Shown here one piece after another: positions 8,668 through 18,771 of a stretch of DNA of 64,000 nucleotides (its first letter is position 1; each line of letters opens with the position of its first letter). This DNA comes from Desulfonema magnum (GTDB lineage: Bacteria; Desulfobacterota; Desulfobacteria; Desulfobacterales; 4be13), in contig NZ_CP061800.1 in NCBI RefSeq assembly GCF_017377395.1, forward strand, positions 1,736,001-1,800,000. Reading direction: 5' to 3'. Position numbers and translations under genes: made by a program. The notes beneath the pieces were generated by a model. It saw nothing but the letters and a program-made list of their open reading frames with translations. It was not told the origin of the DNA and ran no database searches.

Positions 8668-9285
8668 TCAGTGTGGCCCGCTCCCCTTACCCGAGACCCT
8701 CTTACCCCCAAGCCTTGCCAGCCCGATCAGACCGCAGCCAAGAAGGAACATTTTGGCAGATTCGGAATGATTCCCCGGGTCATGTCCATTTCCCAAACTC
8801 ACGCAAAAGGAATTACACGAATCATTTTTTCCGGGGATTGAAAAAGACAAGTCATCCTTTTCCAGACCATTTCCCATAAATGACACCGTAGCCAGCGCAA
8901 AAGTTTCTGATGACGGGCAAATCCCCATATCCCAGTGACAGGAAAACTTTGACAGATTTGCCCTTTTTTTGTTATCCGAGGGCCACCCATCTGTATCATA
9001 CAGAATATCACATAACCCGCTCTCCGGCAGATAATCGCCAAAATCGCTGGTGTCATAATGAACACCGAACTCAAACGCAGACAGGTTTCTGAAAGAATAC
9101 CGCTGAACATCATTTTCCAGACCTGAGATAATAATATCCAGATCAACAGACTCACCGCTATTCTCAATTGCCAAAGCAGACGGAGTGAAATTCAATCCGA
9201 TTGCCCACGCCTGAGTGTCTGAAAAAGACATTGCTGCGCGGGCAATACAGAAACAGATTACAAGTTTTCTTCTGAGGGTCTTCAT
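8668..9285 (-). CDS. Secreted protein with cohesin-like strands and PEP-CTERM-like tail
   Basis: The 205-residue protein has a signal peptide (MKTLRRKLVICFCIARAAMS, cleavage after about TQAWA). The region SALAIENSGESVDLDIIISG followed by AFEFGVHYD resembles the cohesin-like beta sandwich common in PEP-CTERM proteins. The C-terminus has a short spacer (ESAK), a hydrophobic helix MFLLGCGLIGLARLGG and a basic tail (KR), the layout of a PEP-CTERM sorting signal, though the PEP triad itself is degenerate. The ATG at 9285 is preferred over that at 9291 because of its spacing to AAGGA. It is probably processed by an exosortase encoded elsewhere and exported to the surface. Function unknown. Confidence 0.65.
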   Translation of the reverse strand: MKTLRRKLVICFCIARAAMSFSDTQAWAIGLNFTPSALAIENSGESVDLDIIISGLENDVQRYSFRNLSAFEFGVHYDTSDFGDYLPESGLCDILYDTDGWPSDNKKRANLSKFSCHWDMGICPSSETFALATVSFMGNGLEKDDLSFSIPGKNDSCNSFCVSLGNGHDPGNHSESAKMFLLGCGLIGLARLGGKRVSGKGSGPH

Positions 9286-9468
9286 AATCATCTTCCTTAT
9301 TGACTTTTCGATTTTTTCCTTTTGAATATATAAAAGTCAGAAAGAGATGACTGAGGACATTTTTTTATTGTTTTTTTCAAAAATATATTTTTTCTGATGA
9401 TAACGGATTTAAGGGAGGCTGGGAAAGCCCCGTAGGGGCGGCATATTTGTAGCAGCTTTCAAATTGTC

Positions 9469-9838
9469 TTGTAAATCTAGTGCATACTTGTTAGGAACAA
9501 AATTACAGGGTTTTTTAGCAAGGACTGAACCGCTAATGAACAGCCCGCCAAATAACACCCTGCTGAGTTGCACCTGGAAATCTTTCTCATTAACTGTCTG
9601 AATATAAATCGGATATCGCCATGTCACAAAAAAAGCAAAACAATCTGATTCGGCGGCTTTGCGGGGGACTAAACAAACGCTTTGCCGGACGTTCCTGTAA
9701 CAATTATGAACGATCCACTACTCAATGTCGGTTGCTCAGAAAACATCGCATGAATGAATTCTGGGAAAAATGCCGGGGCGAACCCTTTACAATGATGTAC
9801 GACACTGTAACAAAAATTACAAATACATTCAGGCTGAA
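9469..9838 (+). pseudogene. Truncated duplicate of the 30.8-kb gene (5' part only)
   Basis: From 9469 the sequence is nearly identical to 30162 onward, including the upstream region. From 9621 (MSQKKQNNLIRRLCGG) to 9838 it matches the first 72 codons of the gene at 30817-31704, then diverges abruptly. This copy lacks the roughly 500-bp repeat block that interrupts the upstream region at 30265-30765, so it preserves the older arrangement. It is a broken paralogue produced by duplication. Confidence 0.85.
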
Positions 9839-9839
9839 A

Positions 9840-10229
9840 AAAATGTCTGCCGACCACAGCCGGTCTCATTTTTTGCAGACCTTTGCGAAATTTTTTTCGC
9901 GCGGCCTTCAGTTTGCGAGATTTTTTCCGTGTTCCCGGTTTGCGGGAGCGGGATTCACGGGACTTCCCCGGCTTTCGGCGTTTTCGCTTTCGGCCCGATC
10001 CTCCCGGCTCGCCAACGGGGTTTCCGTCAGGCTTCGGAACAGCCTGACGTCCCGAAACCCCGGCACTCCGCCCCGGCCTGCTCTGTGATTTTCCCTGTGT
10101 GCCGTCTGAGGAGGATCCGCCCGTCCGCACCCCCTGTTCCGCCAACGTCAGTCTCGCTTCCGCCGACATATCCGGCATAACCGCAAAACCCACAACCAGT
10201 CCCAACATCCATATCATCACCCTGCTCAT
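9840..10229 (-). CDS. Small secreted, very basic protein of unknown function
   Basis: The frame begins MSRVMIWMLGLVVGFAVMPD, a likely signal peptide ending near MSAEA, after GAGG ten bases upstream. The mature part is rich in Gly, Ser, Arg and Lys (for example RKRKRRKPGKSRESRSRKPG), so it may bind nucleic acid or acidic surfaces. The same frame continues without stop to 9669, but that part is the antisense of the duplicated fragment, so the natural C-terminus was probably lost at the junction near 9838. No family is recognised. Low complexity makes it possible that only part is real. Confidence 0.4.
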
Positions 10230-11084
10230 TTCTCATCCTCTGACAAATCCCGGAATTTCTCCGATTTCCTCGCTGAGAAGTTAAAAATAAAAAACATATC
10301 CCGGATTGCCGGAATATGCAACCCCGATTTTCATATTTTCATTTTTACCGACCAACTTTCTGAAATCGGTTAAGGTTTTTTAATTCGGACTGAAAGTTTG
10401 CCGCCGACAGATTTTTCAGTCCGACCTGGAAATTATTAACGGGAGCTTTTCTTAATAAAATCAGAACAACTTATAATAATTTAAAATTTTCATGCAATTA
10501 CCCTGATTTTTAAAATCTCTTGACTTGACAACACATATCTTCTTTGGTAATTACTCCCGGTGAGTAAATTTTTTTCTGATTATAACGCCTTTTGGGGAGG
10601 GCCTGACCTCTTAAACTGATTAAAAAAAAAGCCGGTCAGGGACGGACTGACATTTCGCCCGACATTTCGGACGGGATTACGACGCGTTCCGCGGCTGACC
10701 GGAGCAGTCCGAACCGGAAATATGCCGGTATTCGGCAGCTTTATGTATCAGCGGTGGTTTCGCCTGACTGTATATCAGAATATAACCTGCTGAAATTATT
10801 GTTCACAAAAAGACGTTATAATCAGATTTTTTTGATTGACAAAGAGGGGTATAAACTGTATTCATGCATCTCTGAGCGGCATTTTTTGTATTTCAGTGAA
10901 GGCAAAGGTCCGAGTCTTCTCAGTTTTTTTAAATTCATGTGTTTTTCTGAGGGAGAACTGTAAGTTCGGCACTCCGGAGCAGCAAACATTTTGTTAAAAG
11001 CTCTATTTTAGGAGCACGGCTTTCTTATAAAAATAAGTAATAAATTTGAAGAGGTTGTGCAAACAGAAATTTTAGGAGGTAATA
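10230..11084. other. AT-rich intergenic region with a candidate promoter
   Basis: About 855 bases without a convincing gene. A 69-codon frame at 10754 starts with GTG, lacks a ribosome site and matches nothing I know. The only signals noted are the sigma70-like pair at 10525-10553 and the block ATTATAACGCCTTTTGG near 10579, which recurs near 19537. Confidence 0.5.
10525..10553 (+). promoter_or_regulatory. Candidate sigma70 promoter
   Basis: A perfect TTGACA (10525-10530) is followed after 17 bases by TAATTA (10548-10553), four of six matches to the -10 consensus. It points toward the protease gene, 530 bases downstream. The distance is long, so the link is only possible. Confidence 0.3.
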
Positions 11085-13768
11085 ATGAACAGTAAAACAG
11101 TATATACCTATCGAAGTGGCCAACGAATTAATTTAATCAAAAGTCCTGACAAATTTGTTGCACGTATATTGCCACAAGATTTAGGATCAATAGGCATCCA
11201 AAACTCAGAACAGCTTTCTTCATCATCCTCTCGTGTCATATGCAGACCAGAGGAGCTGGAAAACCTTATGCAACAATGTCGTGCAAAAGCACCTTGTCAC
11301 CACGACTATGAATCAGAGGAGTCTGGTGATAAATATTTAATCACTGATCGAATATTTGTGAGGTTCAAAGATCCGAATATATCATTTGACAGGGTTTCAG
11401 AATTCACAGGACGATATGGTCTTATTTTTTTGGAAAAGTATTCTGATAGAGATTATCTTTTTCAACTTACCAATGCCACAGGTATGAATCCTGTAAAGCT
11501 TATTGTTACTTTGACAGAAAATGAATCCCTTGTGGAACTATCTGAAAATTCTCTAAACCATCAGATCCAACAATATGCGTTTACACCCCCTGCTGACCCC
11601 ATATGCATCAGGCTAAGAATGCGGGACGGCTGCCGGACGGGGTTTGCAACCCCGTCCGAAACGTTTGCGGGCGGCGATCCGGAAAATATTCCGGACGGGG
11701 TTGCAAACCCCGTCCGGCAAAATCAGAGTTAATAAAAACAGTAGGTTGTAATCTTAGCCTGATGCATATGCCTGCTGACCCCTCATACAATAGGCAATGG
11801 CACCTCCACACACATTTCTATCATCAAGAGTTTGATCCAAGATCATCTTCACGTTGTGAAGATGCCTGGCAACTACTACAGAGTTATGGAAGTCGTGATG
11901 TTGTAATAGGGATAACAGATGACGGTTGCCTAATGAATCACTCTGATTTTAATTCATCAGGTAAGTTTGCCGGATGGGGGTACTTTAGCAAAAACATACT
12001 GTATACAAATCAAATGTATGCTGCTAATCCAAATAATATGTATGAAAGAGGTCATAATCATGGTACAGCCTGCGCTGGTGTGTCTGCGGCCGAAGCTGAT
12101 GCTATGCTTACAGTCGGTGCTGCCCCTGGGTGTCGATTGCTACCCATTAAATGGGAAAATGTCTCGATGGGGGGATTGGCTATCAGTGATGACAAATTAC
12201 TTACAGCCTTAAACTATATTGCAGACAAGGTAGATATCCTATCAAACTCCTGGGGATCCCGCACCGCTCAGAGATCCTACTCACTAATGGTCAATGAAAA
12301 AATAGGCTTTCTATCTCAATCCGGAGGACGGCGTGGAAAAGGCATCGTCTTCCTTTGGGCAGCAGGTAACGAAAATATGCCTGTTAATGAAGTCACCTCT
12401 ATTAATGTCCCAATTTCCGCAGACTCTGATAAATATGGAAGATGGATAGTAAATAAAGCTCGTGTATTCAGGAGGGCATTTGCTGATAATCATGGTGTAA
12501 TGTTGGTTGCTGCCGTAGCTAGCAATGCACAGCGGAGCCATTACTCCAATTACGGAGACGGTATTGATATTTGCGCTCCCAGTAACAATTTGCACACTTA
12601 TAATCGTATGAGGGTGCCTGGTCTGGGTATAACTACAACTACTGGAACGAATATGTTTTCGGAACAGGACTGTTTTGGTGGCACCTCAAGCGCCACGCCA
12701 TTAACGGCAGGAATTGCTGCTCTTGTTATCTCAGCTAACCCAGATCTTCGTGCGTCGGAGGTTATTTCCATTCTTAAACGCACTGCAAATAAAGACTTAA
12801 ATTTCCAGGGGTATCAAAGAACGCCTCCCATTCCCCAAGATCCGGATACAAGTTGGGATGTTTCTCCGGTAAGCAAACCACCCTTTCAAGGAGGCGAATT
12901 CAGAGATATTGGGTCTGCGGATGGAACCTGGAGCCGCTGGTTCGGACATGGTAGAGTTGACGCTCGTAATGCTGTACATGAGGCACTTAACAGGAGCCGT
13001 GAACCTAAATTTGACAAGAAATATGCTAATCTACAGTCAATAGTAATTCCTGATTATAATAATTATGGGATTATTAGCACTATATGTATACCGGACAGGA
13101 TAAAAATGAACGAACTCCGAGTCAGTGTTGATATTGAACACCCTTGTATTAGCGATCTGGCTGTACAGCTTGTTCCTCCATATCCTAATCGCCCAATTAT
13201 CCTCCATAACCGAACTGGAGCCTTCCAGACCAATCTAAAAAAGACTTACACAATTAAGGAAGTTCTTCTTTTAGGGTCATTAAAAGGATTGGATATTTTC
13301 GGTAATTGGGGACTATCTATCCATGACTTTGTTTTTGGTAATGCTGGTACACTCCTGAGTTGGAGTTTGGAAATTGATGTTATAGATTCCCTGATCGTGG
13401 AAATGAATCAGCCGCTTTACATACCTGATAATAATTTATCAGGCATATTGAGTTCTATCCAAATTGACACTGATTGGATTATCCATGATATTAATATAAC
13501 AGTAGATATCACACACCCACGGATATCTGATTTGCAGTTAAGATTGATTACGCCGTCTGGATCCGTTTATGGAATTCAAGACCGTCAATATGGATTCGGC
13601 GACCGGCTCATTAAAACTTGGAGTACAAAAGATTTCCAAAATCTCCAGTCACTTCGTAACACTGCTTCTCAGGGCAGATGGTTACTTAATGTCACTGATG
13701 TGGCAGGTTGTCAGACTGGCCGACTTAATCGATGGAGTATAGATATTACTGGTATTCCCAGAGGGTAG
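11085..13768 (+). pseudogene. Subtilisin-like (S8) protease with two P domains, split by a MITE
   Basis: The gene begins after a strong AGGAGG at an ATG, runs 168 codons to ...FTPPADP, is interrupted by the 171-bp element at 11600-11770, then resumes in another frame at SYNRQWHLHTHF. Removing 182 bp (element plus one 11-bp duplication) rejoins the frame into about 833 residues. The peptidase part has Asp in GITDDGC, His in RGHNHGTACAG, Asn in LWAAGNEN and the catalytic Ser in GGTSSATP. Two proprotein-convertase P domains follow (each with VDIEHPCISDL / VDITHPRISDL and ending in a W-S-L/I-E/D-I strand). The 5' part has no obvious signal peptide. As it stands, the product would be truncated before the catalytic domain. 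Confidence 0.9.
11600..11770. mobile_element. MITE family A inserted in the protease gene
   Basis: A 171-bp element with ends CATATGCATCAGGCTAAGA and TCTTAGCCTGATGCATATG, flanked by the direct repeat CCTGCTGACCC at 11589-11599 and 11771-11781. One base at the edge is ambiguous, so the target duplication is 10-12 bp across copies. It carries the same internal CCGGACGGGGTTTGCAA palindromes as the copy at 5880 and shifts the protease frame. Confidence 0.93.
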
Positions 13769-13915
13769 AAAACAACACTGGGAGGTTTCAAAATCTGTCT
13801 GGAAGCGCGCTCAAGAACAATAGGGGCAGGTACTCAATATTTGACTTTGTAATTAAGGAAAAAGGATCGCTAAAAAAATGAATGCAACAGGAATGCTGAC
13901 TTCACGGATTTACTA

Positions 13916-14692
13916 ATGACAAAAAATCAACATATAGCATTGTGGACTTGCCCAAGAACTCGCTCTACATTACTTGCACTTTCATTCAGTCAGTTAGAAG
14001 AATGTATTGTTTATGATGAGCCTCTTTATGCACATTATTTATTAAAAAACAATGTCAATCACCCTAACCGTGAATTAGTAATTGCTAAAAGAGAAACAGA
14101 TTATCAGAAAGTGCTTCAAAAAATGACAGGTGATTTACCCGAAGGTAAAACTTTTTCATTTCAGAAGCAAATGGCAAAACATGTTCTACTCGATTATGAT
14201 AACAATTGGCTGAAATCTATGACTAATTTATTTTTAATCAGAAATCCCAAGGAAATCATTTCGTCCTATATTAAAGCATGCCAAATTTTATCTGGTGAGG
14301 AAATCGGTATGAAAGCACTTTATGATTTTTTTAAAAAAGTTGAACATATAACACGGTCAACTCCTTTAGTTGTTGATTCTACAGATCTGATAAAAAATCC
14401 TGAAGGTTATTTGCGTTTAATATGTGATAAACTGGGTGTTGCTTTTTCTAAAAAAATGATGACTTGGAACGCAGGGTTAGAGACAAACAAAGACAGTATT
14501 TCTCCATTTCCCTGGTTATGGACCGGCGATTTACCTCCTACTGCCTGGTACACAACGATTGCCAGTTCAACCGGATTTATGCCCTATGAAGAGAGAGAGG
14601 TTGATTTGTCCTATGAATTGATGCAAATCTTTGAACAATGTATTCCTTTTTATGATAAATTGTATAAATATCGAACAGTTATTGATAGCTGA
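13916..14692 (+). CDS. Sulfotransferase-like protein
   Basis: The 258-residue protein begins IALWTCPRTRSTLL, matching the 5'-phosphosulfate-binding loop of PAPS sulfotransferases, and has LIRNPKEIISSYIK, matching the 3'-phosphate-binding segment (R-x-P-x-x-x-x-x-S). It may transfer sulfate from PAPS to a hydroxyl or amine of a small molecule; homologues of this short cytoplasmic type are often annotated only as sulfotransferase-like. It opens the AT-rich plus-strand run of small-molecule enzymes. The start at 13916 lacks a strong ribosome site. Confidence 0.75.
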   Translation: MTKNQHIALWTCPRTRSTLLALSFSQLEECIVYDEPLYAHYLLKNNVNHPNRELVIAKRETDYQKVLQKMTGDLPEGKTFSFQKQMAKHVLLDYDNNWLKSMTNLFLIRNPKEIISSYIKACQILSGEEIGMKALYDFFKKVEHITRSTPLVVDSTDLIKNPEGYLRLICDKLGVAFSKKMMTWNAGLETNKDSISPFPWLWTGDLPPTAWYTTIASSTGFMPYEEREVDLSYELMQIFEQCIPFYDKLYKYRTVIDS

Positions 14693-14818
14693 CAAAACAG
14701 TCTGAGTAGAAGGTGTTTGAAAAGTAATACAAGTAAATTATTGTGATGTACAACTGAAAAATTTTGTGTTAAAAAGGGGACCGATTTTAATTCCGAAGCA
14801 GTGAAAGGAGATTTTCAG

Positions 14819-14944
14819 ATGAACCGGAAACCTTATTCCGCCGATCTGACAGATGAACAGCGGAATAGGATGGATTCGGGCCGGTTATGGAAATTGCAAT
14901 CCGTTCCGAAGGTAGCAGAGGCTTCACCCTACTTAATTATTTGA
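14819..14944 (+). pseudogene. IS5-type transposase remnant
   Basis: A 41-codon frame after GAAAGGAG begins MNRKPYSADLTDEQRNRM, which matches the conserved N-terminus of IS5/IS402-type transposases (K-x-Y-x-x-D-L-T-D-E-Q-W). The rest is lost and no catalytic residue remains. Confidence 0.6.
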
Positions 14945-14962
14945 TAAAATAGGATTTGCGTT

Positions 14963-15579
14963 ATGGATATAAGAGAAAATAAACAAGTCATTATGGACGG
15001 CAAGATGATTCATACATGGGATGAGGTTAAATCTGCATACAGCAAACGTATGGAAACTTATGGGCCGAGTTCCAAAGGGCTTTTCTATCGGCACATTCCG
15101 CAAGACTTGCCCACTCCTCCAAAATTCTACATCAGATCATAAGACCCGATGATTCCGTACTTGACGTAGGTTGCGGCATCGGAGCGATTGTTCCGTTTAT
15201 GCCGCCCTGTGTTTACAAGGGAATTGATCTTGTATCCCAATCTGTGGAGGAAGCCCGTCAGTCTTATCCGGATCTGAGTTTTGAGTGTGCGAATCTCACA
15301 GATATAACTGATAAATATGACTGGGTATTTCTGATTGCGATAACCGCGAGCATACCAATGCCGGAAGTTTTAATAAAGAAAGCATGGGAGCTTTCGACAA
15401 AAGGTATGATTGTTGACTTCCTGGATCCTTGCAAAGATCATAGGGATTATCTGAATACCTTCAAAATGGGGGCATGCACTGACTTATTTCTTGAGATGGG
15501 AGCGCAGCGGATAGAATTATACCCTACTCGGAATCTGTGGAATGTGTTTGTTGTCCATAAGGCCCCTTTTTGGCTTTAA
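14963..15579 (+). pseudogene. Class I SAM-dependent methyltransferase, frameshifted
   Basis: The N-terminal piece starts at ATG 14963 (MDIRENKQVIMDGKMIHTWD) and ends at TAA 15140. The rest continues in another frame from about 15118: ILHQIIRPDDSVLDVGCGIG holds motif I of the SAM-binding fold, followed by GIDLVSQSV (motif II) and DWVFLIAITASIPM. A single-base change near CCTCCAAAATTC (15115-15126) would restore one frame of about 205 residues. A typical ATG at the very start and good length support a once-functional gene. A programmed shift or sequence error cannot be excluded. The substrate is unknown; context suggests a tailoring enzyme of the surrounding cluster. Confidence 0.75.
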
Positions 15580-15665
15580 GAATAAAAGTCAGCTAATTTG
15601 TAATTTTTTAATTTGTAATTTTTTTAATTATTTAAAAACTTTTAATTTCTTGGAGGTTAGCTGTT

Positions 15666-16952
15666 ATGTTTGAAAAAATATCTGCAACAGGGAACACTAT
15701 CAGAGCTTTTCAAAAAGGAACGAATCCTGGTTATAAGGAAGAATATGGATTGGATGAAATGGTTGCAGCAGGCAAAGAAAGCGGGAGCAGATTAGAGCAT
15801 ATTTTTGACGGGATATACAATGGAAAGATATATGAAGAATATAACAGCATTTGGCAGGACTTTGATCTGCTGCCTCTGCAGGACAGAAACAACATCGTTT
15901 CTTTGGGAGAAGGAGCCAGTGAATTAATAGAATTTGAAGAATTAAGCTCTGTTATTAACGGTGCAAAGCTTTATCTTCTTATGGATAGCGAAAAAAATCC
16001 GACAGGTACGTTCAAGGACAGGGAAGCCTCTCTTATAATTAGCAGGTGCCAAGAATTGGGGTTGAACAATTTGGTATTTTATTCCACCGGAAATACAGGT
16101 CGGGCTTATACCAATTATGCGGCTCAACTGGGCCTGACAACTTATTTTTTTATGCCTGGTACCTGTCATTATAAAAACACCAGGCACATCAGAAAAAATA
16201 GGAATAACTATATTATTTATGTTGACGATCATTATCCGAAAATCAGCCCTTATGCAAAACAGTTTGCCAAAGTCAACGGATTGACGTCTTTAGCTCCTCT
16301 GCACGACCGCACTGAAGCATACGCAACTGTAGCCTATGAACAGTTCCGTAAATTACCAAAATGCGACTTTTTTTTGCAGACTATCGCCAGCGGCATGGGG
16401 CCTATTGGTTTTCTGCGCGGGCATAAAAATTTAGTTAAATTCGGTTTGGAACGTCAGGAAGATATCCCCCGTATCATCTGCATCCAAGCTAGTGAAATGA
16501 GCGTTATGTCCCGTGCTTACAATAGCGGAAGAACTATCCTTACCCAAAACGATTTGCCAAAAACCTTTACTGATGACCTGTTTGAACCAACTTTAAATTC
16601 TACTAATCCTGTAAATAATTATCCTGATCTTTACAATTGCCTTCAAGAGTCTGACGGTCTGATTACTCATGTTGATCCCGATTATGTAAAAGAAAAATCA
16701 CAACCCCTTTTAGATGCTTTTAAGAATAGAAAACTGGGACTTAGGACCGATTTAGAGTTATCTAATCTTATCGGATTTGCCGGTTTGGTCAGCCTCGCAG
16801 AAAAAGGTCATTTTCAGCCAAACCAGACGATTATGATGCTTTCTTGCGGAAAAGGCAAAGATAAATCAACCGAACTATATGAACCTGATGCTTGGGTTAA
16901 TCCTGAAAGAGATGATCCGTTAGTTTTGAAACAAAAACTTGACTCTCTATAG
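15666..16952 (+). CDS. Threonine-synthase-like PLP-dependent enzyme
   Basis: The 428-residue protein follows TTGGAGG. It has the fold-type II PLP signature NPTGTFKDREAS with the Schiff-base Lys, the phosphate-binding STGNTGRAYTNYA, and LSCGKGKD near the end, all as in threonine synthases and cysteate synthases. It differs clearly from housekeeping ThrC, and the neighbours (SDR, phosphatase, TIM paralogue) are not threonine genes. It probably performs a beta- or gamma-replacement or elimination on a phosphorylated amino acid in a secondary pathway. The substrate cannot be assigned. Confidence 0.8.
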   Translation: MFEKISATGNTIRAFQKGTNPGYKEEYGLDEMVAAGKESGSRLEHIFDGIYNGKIYEEYNSIWQDFDLLPLQDRNNIVSLGEGASELIEFEELSSVINGAKLYLLMDSEKNPTGTFKDREASLIISRCQELGLNNLVFYSTGNTGRAYTNYAAQLGLTTYFFMPGTCHYKNTRHIRKNRNNYIIYVDDHYPKISPYAKQFAKVNGLTSLAPLHDRTEAYATVAYEQFRKLPKCDFFLQTIASGMGPIGFLRGHKNLVKFGLERQEDIPRIICIQASEMSVMSRAYNSGRTILTQNDLPKTFTDDLFEPTLNSTNPVNNYPDLYNCLQESDGLITHVDPDYVKEKSQPLLDAFKNRKLGLRTDLELSNLIGFAGLVSLAEKGHFQPNQTIMMLSCGKGKDKSTELYEPDAWVNPERDDPLVLKQKLDSL

Positions 16953-16995
16953 CTTTGACAAAGATATTGTCCCGAAGTACAAAGGGGTTTCCCAA

Positions 16996-17078
16996 AAATT
17001 AACATACCCGAAAATGTAGGGTGGGTGGAGCGCAGCGAAACCCACCTGCATCTGAATGCGGTATATTATTTATTTGGA
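16996..17078. repeat. Dispersed GTAGGGTGGGTGGAGCG repeat, second copy
   Basis: This gap repeats the block GTAGGGTGGGTGGAGCGCAG ... AACCCACC seen at 5805 and 53258, with partly preserved flanks (TACCCGAAAA ... GCGGTATATTATT). It lies between the PLP enzyme and the SDR gene and may interrupt the operon. Confidence 0.75.
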
Positions 17079-17159
17079 GTTCCCTAAGTTCGTACACTCC
17101 GGATTGACTTAAAGCTCTGTAATAAACTGACTAGTAAAAATCTGTTCAAAGGAGTCATA

Positions 17160-17915
17160 ATGACTGAAAATAAAACAGCTTTGATAACAGGCGGCGGGAG
17201 AGGCATCGGACGTGGTATTTGCTTGAAACTGGCATCTCTGGGTTACAGTGTTGCTGTTAATTATTGCCAGGACCATAAAAGTGCTGAAAATACGGTAACA
17301 GAAATTAAAAGTATGTCCGGAACAGCCATCTCAGTCCGTGCTGATGTAAGTAATTCAGTTGAAGTATCCAAAATGGTGGAACATATTAATACTGTTTTCG
17401 GCAGGATTGATGTTCTGGTAAACAATGCCGGAATCAATATTGATAAGCCTTTTTTAGAAATGACTGAAGATGATTGGGATCGTGTGGTTGATACCAATCT
17501 TAAAGGAGCTTTTTTGGTTTCTCGGGAAGTATCTGTTTTAATTAAAGCAAAAAAGTTGCACGGAAATATCATCAATATCGGATCAACTACTGCGATTACA
17601 GGCAGAAAAAATGGCGTGAACTACTGTTCCTCTAAAGCCGGCTTGTTAGTTATGACCCGCTGTCTGGCTAAAGAACTGGCTCCTGATATTCGTGTTAATT
17701 CTGTTATCCCGGGCTTTACTCGAACAGAAGAAACCCGTGAACGGTTCAAATTAGACACCAGAGAAGAATATGAGATATCAAAAAGGGATATCCCTTTGAA
17801 ACGACTTGGAGATCCGAAAGATATCGCATCGTTGGTAGCCTTTATTATTTCCGAAGAAGGTGCTTATATTAACGGACAAAAATTTATTGTTGATGGCGGG
17901 GAGAATATGATTTAA
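17160..17915 (+). CDS. Short-chain dehydrogenase/reductase, FabG-like
   Basis: A 251-residue classical SDR after AAAGGAG. It has the nucleotide-binding TGGGRGIGRG, the structural VNNAGIN, the catalytic Ser in NIGSTTAITG and Tyr/Lys in YCSSKAG, and ends INGQKFIVDGGENM. It is an NAD(P)H-dependent ketone/alcohol oxidoreductase. Similarity to FabG does not prove a role in fatty-acid synthesis; the neighbours suggest a reduction step in a specialised pathway. Confidence 0.93.
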   Translation: MTENKTALITGGGRGIGRGICLKLASLGYSVAVNYCQDHKSAENTVTEIKSMSGTAISVRADVSNSVEVSKMVEHINTVFGRIDVLVNNAGINIDKPFLEMTEDDWDRVVDTNLKGAFLVSREVSVLIKAKKLHGNIINIGSTTAITGRKNGVNYCSSKAGLLVMTRCLAKELAPDIRVNSVIPGFTRTEETRERFKLDTREEYEISKRDIPLKRLGDPKDIASLVAFIISEEGAYINGQKFIVDGGENMI

Positions 17916-17954
17916 TTTTCAGCAGCTTACTGCGGGGGTCGTTAGAAGTTTCAG

Positions 17955-18713
17955 ATGCATTATTATCTTAAAAGTTTACAAAAACGGATGGAGGAACTGG
18001 TAATAAATAACATACCGGAGAGGACTCCTTTATTTTGGACAAAATCTGATGGTTCGTCAGTTAGTTCTGTTGATTTGGTCATACAAAAGGAACTAATAGC
18101 AATTATTGAAAGAAAATATCCTGACCATCGTATTCTATACGAAGAAGGTGAACAACTGCATCTATGCAAGCCATCAGATTTTACATGGATAATTGATCCT
18201 ATAGATGGAACCACAAATTTTTTGAAAGGAAAAAAAGAGTATAGTATTTCTGTCGGGTTGATGCAGAATAACCAATTTGTTGAGGCATTAGTGATTTTTC
18301 CCGCTTACAAAGAAAGTTATTATGCTGCTAAGGGAGAAGGAGTCTGTTGTAATGGAAATAAAATGGTTATCCCCAGACCAAATCCCTCGGAAAAAGAAAT
18401 AGTTTTTTGTTCTAAAACTTATCAAAATGCTCAAAAGAAGATGATTGGCTACCAGCCCGCCTTCTATTATTGTGCTACCTATAGCGTTCTGCGTGTATTA
18501 AAGGGCAAAGCATTAGCTTTTCATGCTGCCAATACGATGATTTATGATGTAGGTCCGATTTCACATATCGCAACTGAAGCTGGCATCAAATGTCTATCCG
18601 GGGTGGCGCAATACATCTGCTACCAACCGAATTTGAAGCCTATTCCTATATTTCTTGCTGTATCTCCGACTGTTTCAGAAAAACTGCGATATGCGATTCT
18701 GAATTGTAATTGA
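17955..18713 (+). CDS. Inositol-monophosphatase-family phosphatase
   Basis: The 252-residue protein carries the metal-binding hallmark WIIDPIDGTTNF and, upstream, RILYEEGE for the first metal-coordinating Glu, as in IMPase/CysQ/FBPase-like enzymes. The C-terminal second signature (normally W-D-x-A-A) is altered to IYDVGPISHIATEAG, still with the Asp. It likely removes phosphate from a sugar or polyol phosphate intermediate. It lies 39 bp after the SDR gene and before the TIM paralogue, both acting on similar classes of substrate. Confidence 0.85.
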   Translation: MHYYLKSLQKRMEELVINNIPERTPLFWTKSDGSSVSSVDLVIQKELIAIIERKYPDHRILYEEGEQLHLCKPSDFTWIIDPIDGTTNFLKGKKEYSISVGLMQNNQFVEALVIFPAYKESYYAAKGEGVCCNGNKMVIPRPNPSEKEIVFCSKTYQNAQKKMIGYQPAFYYCATYSVLRVLKGKALAFHAANTMIYDVGPISHIATEAGIKCLSGVAQYICYQPNLKPIPIFLAVSPTVSEKLRYAILNCN

Positions 18714-18771
18714 CGGAGAGCCATACATCGGCGTAATACGAGTAATACTGAGTAAGGAGTAGTCGTCTAAA

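Noticed and set aside
10754..10963. 69-codon plus-strand frame
   Set aside because: GTG start without ribosome site, no recognisable feature; kept as non-coding.
15666..16952. Calling the PLP enzyme a cysteate synthase, and the cluster a sulfonolipid pathway
   Set aside because: The PLP motifs do not separate cysteate from threonine synthase, and the AONS-type acyltransferase of sulfonolipid synthesis is absent.
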